Translations under genes and position numbers: made by a program
Source: Gammaproteobacteria bacterium
GTDB lineage: Bacteria > Pseudomonadota > Gammaproteobacteria > Pseudomonadales > Azotimanducaceae
DNA length: 40,961 nt
Direction: 5' to 3'
NCBI GenBank assembly: GCA_016874135.1
Contig: VGVE01000018.1
Coordinates: forward strand, 1-40,961
Notes under the pieces: generated by a model
Seen by the model: the letters and a program-made list of their open reading frames with translations, nothing else
Databases searched by the model: none
What the model was told of the DNA's origin: nothing
Shown here: piece by piece, positions 8,750 to 16,727 of the stretch
Position numbering within the stretch: position 1 is the stretch's first letter
Layout: the number at the start of each line of letters is the position of its first letter

Positions 8750-8772
8750 GAGGGTTGGATTGATCAACCCTC
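8750..8772. repeat. Inverted repeat upstream of the acyl-CoA dehydrogenase gene
   Basis: Perfect 8-bp arms GAGGGTTG (8750-8757) and CAACCCTC (8765-8772) around GATTGAT. It lies 81 bp upstream of the acyl-CoA dehydrogenase start, in the 177-bp gap after the broken peptidase gene. No T-run follows on either strand, so an operator is more likely than a terminator. Confidence 0.35.
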
Positions 8773-8845
8773 TCTGCGCACGGTGGGGGTTTTGGCCGTA
8801 GACCAGCAAGGACACGGGAACCAGAATTCATGGCGCCTAAAGTTG

Positions 8846-10528
8846 TTACCTGGAAACTGCTCCAGGTTGTTTCCACCACCACTCCAGCTGTGCCTCAATC
8901 AACTGACCCAAGGGGATCTGTGGCTCAGAATGTTTTGCACCTTCGTTCTTGCTGACTTCAACCCGCTCCCAGACCTCAACCAGTTCCGTTGCCTTGTGAA
9001 ACGCGTCAAAAAATGAAGTGGCTTGAGGCAAGGATTCCTTGAAATAGGCTTTCCCGAAGTAAGTCATGTCCGATGTGTCCGAACATCCAAAAGAGGTACG
9101 TGTACTGCTCGCTACAGTCATCACCAGGGTCTCAGGAGCGCTGAGCAAAGGCAGAAACCCGCCGGAATAGCACGCAGACATCACAACCACTTTCCACTTG
9201 ACGGGAATCGCCCGAAGCTGAGCAGCCAGCTCCTCCGCAGACAGGTCAGGCAGCGCCAATCCAGGACGATCGATGGACAGAACAAATTTTCTCGATCGAT
9301 GACTGGTCAGATAGAGAAACAGAATGTCCTCGTCAGTGTCCATCTTGGCTGCATGCCCGTTGAGCGCGACCTTCAGGCTGGAGGTGGTTGCCAATGGCTG
9401 ATCCGACATGCTTCGGTGGTTGTTGAGCAGGACCAATGATCGGCCGCGCGTACCAAACTGTCGATCGAGAGGATCACGAATGAACACGGTTTCATCATGA
9501 AACACGTTCTACCTGCCATATCCGGCAAAGCCGAGAAAATATAGATCGATATGGCCAGAGCGCCCCGGCTCTACCGCAGCCAGTGATCGTTCGATCAGTT
9601 CATTCTGCGCATAGAGGCCACGCTCGATACGTTTTTCCCGCTCCACGTGTCTTGTCGCTTCTTCCGGATCGACGAACTCGCCATACCGCCACATGCCTTC
9701 CTGCACGCTTGTGCCGTCGATCCCCCCGCTATCGCTCTTCTCCCCTGGTTTCCCTGGTTCCCCTTGTTTCCCTTCGTCTTTTGTGGCGACCACCAGTCTG
9801 CCCTTGCCATTGCGCCATCCGGAATCGTATTGGCCGGTATAGGTGTTTCCTTCGGCATCAATGTGAACACCGCTTCCGTGAAACTGCCCCAACTCGAATT
9901 CTCCGGTGTACAACGCACCCTCACCGTCCTTTCTCCGGCCTTGGCCGTCCGGCTGCCAACACTTGAAGGTGTCTCGATACTCTCCGTACTCCGGGCTCTT
10001 GAAGAGACCTGGGCCGATGAACTCTCCACCCTTGAATTGTCCCTCGTAGTGTTCGCCCGTCTTCAGCGTATAGCGGCCATGACCATCAAATTTCCAATCA
10101 ACAAAACTTTCTGCGTAGGTGGTACCGCCGCCGTCGTCGTAAACACCCTCGCCGGTGAATTCGCCACCGCTGAACTCACCTGCATAACGCTGCCTACCCT
10201 CGATGCGATAAACACCAAGACCAGAGAATTGGCCATCCGCGAAGTCACCTTTGTAACTCGAACCATTCGGCCATTGCAGTTGGCCTTGACCATGAAACCG
10301 GCCATTGCGAATATCGCCCCGGTACCTGCCACCATCCGGCAGCACAGCATCCGCGGGCAGAACCAGTGCCTCTGATTCAAGCCATCACCAGGCAGCGAGC
10401 GCTCCGGCGAAGAGCGCAAGCAGGACAAGGCACAACAGCAGCACGCGACCATGCGCAATGTTTCTGCGATCGCGTTGACAGCGGTGAGTTCGACGGCTGG
10501 GCTGATTTGAGTCTGTGTGGCTTGTCAC
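8846..10528 (-). pseudogene. MORN-repeat / C13 (legumain-like) peptidase with two in-frame stops
   Basis: A 561-codon reading frame from GTG 10528 to TAA 8846, broken by TGA at codon 48 (10385-10387) and TAG at codon 340 (9509-9511). Part one has a basic N-terminus and a membrane segment (VLLLCLVLLALFAGALAAW) just before the TGA. The middle has tandem MORN repeats of the type YxGxFxxGxFxGxG. The third part is a C13-family peptidase with the histidine box LYLTSHRS and nucleophile SACYSGGF. Neighbouring residues on each side of both stops fit the family, so only point changes are needed (TGG to TGA, CAG to TAG). The total length matches intact Pseudomonas C13/MORN proteins as I recall them. The function of intact homologues is unclear. 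Confidence 0.8.
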
Positions 10529-10772
10529 GGCATGTTCCGTTGCCTACCGATCTCCAATGCTCACACGAAAGCGCTGATCAGCTGCGCCTGGATTACGGAA
10601 CTTTGAAGCATCGCACGGAGCGGTCATCGCCCTTCCGCATATGCCTCGCACCTGCGAATACATTTCTCCAGCCCAGCCTTTTCGCACTGCAGGCCGAATG
10701 GCATGCAGGTAGACGCATGCAACCTCGTTCGTTATCGTGCGATCAAACCATAAGCAGACACCCTGGGCACAC

Positions 10773-11177
10773 GTGCAAGGCAACGACCTCAAACGCGCTG
10801 GTCTCAAGATCACACTGCCGCGACTCAAAGTGCTCGAAGTACTCGAGAGTGCCAACCCGCATCACCTGTCCGCGGAAGATGTGTACAAGCGCCTGATCGA
10901 GTCCGATGACTCCGTAGGCCTCGCGACGGTCTATCGCGTGCTGATGCAGTTTGAAAGCGCCGGCATCGTCGAACGTCACAACTTCGACGATGGCCACTCC
11001 GTTTACGAACTCGCTTCCGACCGGCACCACGACCATATGGTCGATGTGGACTCCGGTCAGGTCATGGAATTCGTCAACGACCGCATCGAAGCGCTGCAGC
11101 GTGAAATCGCCGCGGAACATGGCTTCGACCTGGTCGACCACGAACTGGTGCTGTACGTCCGCAAACCACGACGCTGA
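10773..11177 (+). CDS. fur: Ferric uptake regulator Fur
   Basis: 134 residues when started at GTG 10773, which gives the usual short N-terminus before NDLKRAGLK and the exact length of Pseudomonas Fur. A longer frame from GTG 10737 exists. The DNA-binding winged helix includes ATVYRVLMQFESAGIV (51-66). The metal-binding motif HHDH is at 85-88 and LVDHELVLYV near the end. The protein contains no cysteine at all, so the structural zinc site made by CxxC in E. coli Fur is absent. Fe(II)-Fur represses iron-uptake genes, and a clear Fur box lies just downstream, before feoA. No strong ribosome site is visible. Confidence 0.92.
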   Translation: MQGNDLKRAGLKITLPRLKVLEVLESANPHHLSAEDVYKRLIESDDSVGLATVYRVLMQFESAGIVERHNFDDGHSVYELASDRHHDHMVDVDSGQVMEFVNDRIEALQREIAAEHGFDLVDHELVLYVRKPRR

Positions 11178-11230
11178 ATCCACATGGGCTCATCCGCCCT
11201 TTCCTGTTCCGCCCCACGGTATACCCGTCG

Positions 11231-11253
11231 TTGCAAATGAGAATTATTTGCAA
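11231..11253 (+). promoter_or_regulatory. Fur box controlling feoAB
   Basis: Perfect inverted repeat TTGCAAAT (11231-11238) and ATTTGCAA (11246-11253) around GAGAATT. The central 19 bp (11233-11251) match the classical Fur consensus at 13 of 19 positions by direct comparison. It ends 35 bp before the feoA start and follows fur itself, so it should repress feoAB when iron is plentiful. Confidence 0.85.
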
Positions 11254-11288
11254 TTAAATCTCTGTACTGTGGTTTTCCGGGAACTTCC

Positions 11289-11540
11289 ATGCCCGCTGCA
11301 TCCGCTGAAACAGCCCTGCATCTCGCTGACCTCCAAGTCGGGGAGCAGGCAACCGTGGTCGGCTTCCGGGAGCGTGGTGCTTACACGGAAAACCTGTTGC
11401 GCCTCGGCCTGATCCCCGGCACCACGTTCCAGGTGCTGCGGCGTGCTCCGCTTGGAGATCCCCTCGAAATCCAGTTCCGTGGTTTTGCGCTGGCACTTCG
11501 GCCCGCTGAAGCGGGTGATCTGATCGTGGTGCGCAAGTGA
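11289..11540 (+). CDS. feoA: Ferrous iron transport accessory protein FeoA
   Basis: 83-residue SH3-like cytoplasmic protein. The typical pattern is seen: LADLQVGEQATVVGF, LLRLGLIPGTTFQVLRRAPLGDPLEIQFRG split over the barrel, and LALRPAEAGDLIVV at the end. FeoA assists the FeoB Fe(II) transporter, probably through its cytoplasmic domain. The ATG at 11289 follows GGGAA. The stop overlaps the FeoB start (GTGA), a tight translational coupling. Transcription is expected from a Fur-controlled promoter at about 11230-11270. Confidence 0.93.
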   Translation: MPAASAETALHLADLQVGEQATVVGFRERGAYTENLLRLGLIPGTTFQVLRRAPLGDPLEIQFRGFALALRPAEAGDLIVVRK

Positions 11541-13660
11541 GCAGCTCCGCCAAACCATCCACGTCGGCGGGCCAACCGGTCGCCTTGGTCGGCAATCCGA
11601 ACTGCGGGAAATCAACACTCTTCAACGCCCTCACCGGCGCCCGCCAGCAAGTTGGCAACTGGCCGGGCGTGACGGTGGAAAAGAAGTCTGGCTTCTATCG
11701 ACACGGCGAAAGGCAGATCGAGGTCATCGACTTGCCGGGCACCTACAGCTTCGACGAAGCCGGGGTAACCGCCGACTCCATCGATGAACGTATCGCCCAA
11801 CAGTTCCTGGCGAACACCGACAGTGTGGCGATCATCAATGTGGTCGACGCATCGAGCCTCGCGCGGGGTCTTTACCTGACCCTGCAACTCATCGAAGCCC
11901 GCCTGCCCGTGGTCGTCGCAGTCAACATGATGGATGTGGCCGACCGGCACGGAATGCACATCGACGCGACGGCGCTCGCCAGAGCGCTCGGTTGTAGCGT
12001 GGTGTGCATCGTGGCGAGCCGCAACGAAGGCATCGGCACGTTGAAGGATGCAGTCGACAATGTCCTCGCTCACCCAGCGGCTGCGTTACCAGCATTCAAA
12101 TCCCCTGAGGCGCGTTACGCCCATGTCGACCAACTGGTCAAGGACTGTGTGCGGCAAACACCCGTTGAACGCACGATCACCGAACAGATCGACCGGTTTG
12201 TGCTCAACCGTTTCCTCGCTTTTCCTGTTTTCCTGCTGGCGATGTATCTGCTCTTCATGTTCGCCATCAACATCGGCTCGGCGTTCATTGACTGGTTCGA
12301 TCTCATGGGGATCGTGCTCTTCGTCGAAGGTCCTCGACAGCTGATGCAGTCTGTTGGCTTTCCCGACTGGCTCACGGCCTTCCTCGCCGAGGGCGTAGGC
12401 GGTGGAGTGCAACTCGTCGGCACATTCATTCCGGTGATTGGCTGCCTCTTCCTCGGGCTCTCGTTCCTCGAAGATTCGGGGTATATCGCCCGGGTCGCAT
12501 TCATCGTGGACCGCGCCATGAAAAAGCTGGGATTGCCCGGGAAATCCTTTGTGCCGCTCATCGTCGGCTTTGGCTGCAACGTGCCTGCAGTGATGGCGAC
12601 ACGCATGCTCGATCGCGAGCCAGACCGAATCCTCACAACTATCATGGCGCCCTATATGTCCTGCGGGGCTCGACTGACGGTGTATGCGCTGTTCGCGACA
12701 GCCTTTTTCCCGCACAACGGCCAGAACATCGTCTTTGCGCTCTATCTCATCGGTGTGGCAGTGGCAATCCTCTCCGCCCTCATTGTTCGCCGTTACCTCA
12801 TCGCCGAGACTCACGGCGTGTTCATTCTCGAACTGCCTGCATATCACCTGCCGACACTTCGCGGGCTTGTGCTGCAAACCTGGCAGCGGCTGAAGGGATT
12901 TGTTGTACGCGCCGGCAAGGCGATCGTTGCCGTCGTCATCATCCTCAATGTGGTCAACTCCGCGGGCACCGACGGTACGTTTGGCAACCAGAACACGGAG
13001 AAGTCACTGCTCTCCGCCATTGGCCGCGCGATTACCCCGGTGTTCACCCCCATGGGACTGACCCCGGACAACTGGCCAGCGACTGTCGGCATCTTCACCG
13101 GTTTTTTCGCTAAGGAAGTGGTGGTGGGTACACTCGATGCACTCTATGCACCGAAGGATTCAGCGGGTGACTATGACCTTGCGCAGGGAATCAGTGACGC
13201 ATTCGCATCGGTGCCTGCAAACCTCGAGGGCATCGGCGATCTGCTGCTGGATCCGCTCGGCATCGACCTCGGCGATACCAGTGACGTTACCGCACAGGCA
13301 GAGGCCCGGGCCATCGAGGTCGGTACCATCGGTGCCCTGCAGGCAGGGTTTGCCGGCCAGATCGGTGCCTTTGCGTACCTGCTGTTCGTCCTTCTGTACA
13401 TGCCATGTGTGGCAACCATCGGCGTCATCTACAAAGAAATCGGCGGCTTCTGGGCGGTATTCAGCGCAGCGTGGTCGCTAGTGGTGGCCTACGCTGCGGC
13501 GGTAACTGTCTTCCAGCTCGGCGGTGGTGCGCCTGATCTCGGCAGCGCAGCGACTGTTGTTGTCCCCGTACTCGCGGTTGCGGCACTCGCTTTTGGTGGC
13601 CTCATCCACTGGGGCCGGCGTCGGCAGGTGCGCCTGATTCCGGTCGTTCAGATTCACTGA
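11537..13660 (+). CDS. feoB: Ferrous iron transporter FeoB
   Basis: 707 residues. The N-terminal G-protein domain has G1 GNPNCGKST (19-27), G3 DLPG (65-68) and G4 NMMD (130-133), followed by the GDI-like region to about residue 210. Two Gate domains follow in a polytopic inner-membrane part, with the conserved cysteine segments VGFGCNVPAVMATR and YMSCGARLTVYALF. It imports Fe(II) across the inner membrane. The start GTG overlaps the feoA stop. No feoC follows; the next gene is the HlyD-TolC fusion after a 125-bp gap that contains a short dyad, GTCCC/GGGAC (13695-13708), without a T-run. The gene is intact and of normal length. Confidence 0.96.
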   Translation: MSSSAKPSTSAGQPVALVGNPNCGKSTLFNALTGARQQVGNWPGVTVEKKSGFYRHGERQIEVIDLPGTYSFDEAGVTADSIDERIAQQFLANTDSVAIINVVDASSLARGLYLTLQLIEARLPVVVAVNMMDVADRHGMHIDATALARALGCSVVCIVASRNEGIGTLKDAVDNVLAHPAAALPAFKSPEARYAHVDQLVKDCVRQTPVERTITEQIDRFVLNRFLAFPVFLLAMYLLFMFAINIGSAFIDWFDLMGIVLFVEGPRQLMQSVGFPDWLTAFLAEGVGGGVQLVGTFIPVIGCLFLGLSFLEDSGYIARVAFIVDRAMKKLGLPGKSFVPLIVGFGCNVPAVMATRMLDREPDRILTTIMAPYMSCGARLTVYALFATAFFPHNGQNIVFALYLIGVAVAILSALIVRRYLIAETHGVFILELPAYHLPTLRGLVLQTWQRLKGFVVRAGKAIVAVVIILNVVNSAGTDGTFGNQNTEKSLLSAIGRAITPVFTPMGLTPDNWPATVGIFTGFFAKEVVVGTLDALYAPKDSAGDYDLAQGISDAFASVPANLEGIGDLLLDPLGIDLGDTSDVTAQAEARAIEVGTIGALQAGFAGQIGAFAYLLFVLLYMPCVATIGVIYKEIGGFWAVFSAAWSLVVAYAAAVTVFQLGGGAPDLGSAATVVVPVLAVAALAFGGLIHWGRRRQVRLIPVVQIH

Positions 13661-13784
13661 CGGCGTCAAAATCCCGCCACAACGTGAGACATACGTCCCG
13701 TCCGGGACACCTGATGCGGCTGGACTTCCGCTGGCAGCCAGTACCACTGGCCGACAGGACATGGACAGCTAGTCCTCTAGGGAT

Positions 13785-15581
13785 ATGGATCTTTTCGCCA
13801 AAGTGGATGACTACTGGCGCTATCACCCCGTACTCGGAGTGATTGGCGCACTTTTCATCGTGCTGCTCATCTGGGCCGCGCTCTCCGAAGTAGGTCAACA
13901 CGTGGTCGCTACGGGTCGCGTCTTTCCGTCCGGCAACGCCCGCACGGTGCAACACCTTGAAGGTGGCATCGTTGAAGAAATCCTGGTACGGGAAGGTCAA
14001 CCGGTGAAGGCCGGTGAAACTCTCTTGCTGGTTGCCAATATCATGGCCAAGAGCCGATTGCAGGAGACCCGGCGCGAACAGCAGGCGCGCATGGAGCTCG
14101 ACGACCAACCTACCAGCGCTGAACTGGCAGAGATCGAAGCCGAACTCAATCAAACCCTGGTTCTCGGTCCGGTTGCGATCGGTGACGATGCGGCTGCCGA
14201 GCTACCTGCGGACCTGGGGTCAGTTGCCGGCACAGACGCCTTGTTGACTGCAAGTGATGTGGTTGCCAGCGCCGTTGATGTCATCGACGCAGCCAACGCG
14301 ACAGCTCAGGCCATGCCACCACCGCTGCCTCTGATCGACGTACTGGAACGTGCCCTCGCGAACAATCCGGAAGTCGGTATGGCGCTCGCGCGCGAAGAGC
14401 AGGCCCGATGGGCGGTGCGCGAAGCCGGCGCATACCGGTCACCGACACTCGATCTCGTCGCTGATACGGGACCTGAGTACAACCGCCCGGCCACGAATAC
14501 TTCAGATATCGAAGACATCACTCCCGGACGAAACCTCAACATCCGGCTGACCAAGCTTCTCTATGACGGCGGCACCTCGGTCGCGGAAGAACAGCGTCGT
14601 GAGCAGCTGCGACGGACGACGGAGATCGAAACGAGGCTCTTGATTGAAGAAATCGTGGTCAAGGCCATCAAGCTGTACATGCAGATCCTGCAGAATCAGC
14701 AGGCCACACGCGTGGCCGACGATTTCGTAGCGGAAATGAAACGCATGGTCGACCAGATCAATGTGATGAAAGAGAGCGGGGCCGCCAGCAAGATCGAACT
14801 CGACTTTGCAAGGTCACGGCTGGCGTCAACCATCGCCCAGACCGGCACCATCGAAGCGCAGCTTAACGACGCCATAGCCTCCCTTGAGTTCCTCACCGGC
14901 GAGCTGCCAACGTTTACGGCGGTCGCGTCCATGAAAGCAGCCGAAATCCAGGTGGAAACCCTTGAGCTCTACAGCGACCGGGCGCGCAACAATAATGCCG
15001 AAGTACTGCTCAACGCTTCCAACAAGACAGCACTCTCGCTGAAGCTGCGAGGCCAGATGGCGCAGTTCAAGCCAATCCTGACACTGAACATGAAATCCGA
15101 AGCACTCGCGGACGAAGGCGGCAATCTCGATCCGCGCAACACCACGGAAGCCAAGCTCAAGCTGGAATACTTCATTCTCGACGGAGGCGTGCGCGAAGCG
15201 CGTGTCCAGCGAACCAAGGCACAGATCGTGGAACTGGAATGGGACCATGAGCGTGTCGTGAAGGACGTGAACCGTCGCGTCAAACAGTCCTACAACCAGA
15301 TCACCACCAATCGCCTGACCCTGTCGGCAACCGAAGACGAGATCACGGCGAATGAAGAACTGCGCAGGCTCAATCGCAAAAACCTCGAGATAGTTGACAT
15401 CAGCATTCTTGAACTCATCGAGGTGGAAGAAAGACTCTTCAACTCACGCGCCGACCGCGACCGCATCGCTGCGGAAATGTTGCGCAACTACTGCGAACTA
15501 CTGATCGGGACCGGCGACCTTCCACAGGTTCTGTCGGCGGACTACACCGCCAGCCGCCGGATCGCACCACTCGACGACTGA
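13785..15581 (+). CDS. HlyD-type adaptor N-terminus fused to a TolC-family channel
   Basis: 598 residues in one uninterrupted frame. Residues 1-15 are cytoplasmic and 16-34 form a transmembrane helix (VLGVIGALFIVLLIWAALS). Residues 40-88 are the first half of a type I secretion membrane-fusion protein, with VQHLEGGIVEEILVREGQPV, the lipoyl-like hinge. Residues 89-125 are a short charged coil and 126-180 an acidic, alanine-rich linker. From 181 (LIDVLERALANNPEVGMA) to about 590 it is a TolC-type outer-membrane factor, with both halves of the internal repeat (LTKLLYDGG and LEYFILDGG). The rest of HlyD and the TolC signal peptide are missing. No ABC transporter or secreted substrate is nearby. 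It is either a novel tethered channel or a deletion junction. The AGGGA before the ATG is unusually close (two bases). Confidence 0.85.
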   Translation: MDLFAKVDDYWRYHPVLGVIGALFIVLLIWAALSEVGQHVVATGRVFPSGNARTVQHLEGGIVEEILVREGQPVKAGETLLLVANIMAKSRLQETRREQQARMELDDQPTSAELAEIEAELNQTLVLGPVAIGDDAAAELPADLGSVAGTDALLTASDVVASAVDVIDAANATAQAMPPPLPLIDVLERALANNPEVGMALAREEQARWAVREAGAYRSPTLDLVADTGPEYNRPATNTSDIEDITPGRNLNIRLTKLLYDGGTSVAEEQRREQLRRTTEIETRLLIEEIVVKAIKLYMQILQNQQATRVADDFVAEMKRMVDQINVMKESGAASKIELDFARSRLASTIAQTGTIEAQLNDAIASLEFLTGELPTFTAVASMKAAEIQVETLELYSDRARNNNAEVLLNASNKTALSLKLRGQMAQFKPILTLNMKSEALADEGGNLDPRNTTEAKLKLEYFILDGGVREARVQRTKAQIVELEWDHERVVKDVNRRVKQSYNQITTNRLTLSATEDEITANEELRRLNRKNLEIVDISILELIEVEERLFNSRADRDRIAAEMLRNYCELLIGTGDLPQVLSADYTASRRIAPLDD

Positions 15582-15599
15582 TCGGCTCAGGCTGTCGTT

Positions 15600-16475
15600 T
15601 CAGCGGTCCTGGCTCTCTTCAATGAGATCCCGATAACGGCGCATGTGGCGCCGAGCAGACATCTCATCTCCGGAAAGCTCGGCGATTCGAGCGAGGTTGA
15701 AGTGCGCATCGGGGACCCCCTGCGCCTTGCGATAGTACTCCGCGGCTTTCACAAGCTCGTCGAGCTCATCAAAAATGGTACCGAGGTTGTAGTTCGCCAG
15801 ATGGTGTTCAGGCGCAAGACGAAGCACCAGCTCATAGTGGCGCTTGGCGCTGCGCAGATTGCCACTGAGCTGGTGCAACCGCCCGGCGTTGACATACGCA
15901 TCCACATTTGTCGGATCCGCTTCGATGGCACGCTGGTAGGCATCCGGTGCTTTTTCGATTTCACTTTCTTCGAGGTCAAGCCCGAGGTTGTACCACTCGT
16001 CGCTCGACATCTCGCCATCGCCGTGCGTGACGACGATACCGTTGCCGAGAATCGTCGACACCGAGACCGCAGGACGCGGCGCGGCAAATGGAAGGGGTAC
16101 CTGACCGGTTTCAGCATTCCAGTAACGATTTTCGGCACACACGAGTACCGATTCACCGTCGCGGACCAGCCGCAGCGCCGACAGCGGACGTTCTCCGGGA
16201 GTCTGCTGGCGCAGGCGCCTCAGCACTTTCAGCGCCCGCCGTGGGGTGATCTGGGAATCGATAAGGCCTTTGGCGGTGCGCAGCAGCACCACATCCCTGA
16301 ATGAAAAAAGGTACTCACCCTTCTCACCACGCCCGGGTTGCACGACCTCCGAACGAACGTAGTGACGCACCTGGTGAGGCTTCATACCGAGGAGCGCGGA
16401 TACTTCCTGTGTGGTATAGCCACTCATCGACGCTGCTGTTTCTGCTCCGGGGGGATTGTGTAACGCCTCGATCAC
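15600..16475 (-). CDS. MerR-type HTH plus TPR protein
   Basis: 291 residues from GTG 16475; ATG 16427 (MSGYTTQEV) is also possible and neither has a good ribosome site. Residues 18-90 form a MerR-like winged helix (YTTQEVSALLGMKPHQVRHY, then a FSFRDVVLLRTAKGL helix). A middle region of about 70 residues links to tetratricopeptide repeats from about 158 to 285, with typical YNLGLDLEE, YVNAGRLHQLSG and NYNLGTIFDEL helices. It probably regulates transcription with protein partners bound by the TPR part. It is convergent with the HlyD-TolC fusion (18 bp apart). The effector and targets are unknown. Confidence 0.8.
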   Translation of the reverse strand: MIEALHNPPGAETAASMSGYTTQEVSALLGMKPHQVRHYVRSEVVQPGRGEKGEYLFSFRDVVLLRTAKGLIDSQITPRRALKVLRRLRQQTPGERPLSALRLVRDGESVLVCAENRYWNAETGQVPLPFAAPRPAVSVSTILGNGIVVTHGDGEMSSDEWYNLGLDLEESEIEKAPDAYQRAIEADPTNVDAYVNAGRLHQLSGNLRSAKRHYELVLRLAPEHHLANYNLGTIFDELDELVKAAEYYRKAQGVPDAHFNLARIAELSGDEMSARRHMRRYRDLIEESQDR

Positions 16476-16727
16476 CGGATGTGCCCGGTCGCAGGCGCCG
16501 TCGGCATGATACGAGATCTCTTCACAAAGTCGAAGATATGACTCGGCAACACCCGGTCCACTCGCGGGAGGGGACTGGATCCCACGTTACCCTGCGGTAG
16601 CTCGGCAACCCGCGCTGATCCCCTGCAACACAAGCTCGTATGTCATGACATCGGGTGACAGAAGCCAGTATTCTCACCGCACTGTCTTGGTTGCCGGGTC
16701 GTGCTCTTGTCTGCAGATTCAAACGGA

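Noticed and set aside
13695..13708. Intrinsic terminator after feoB
   Set aside because: The GTCCC/GGGAC stem is short, the loop is four bases and no T-run follows.
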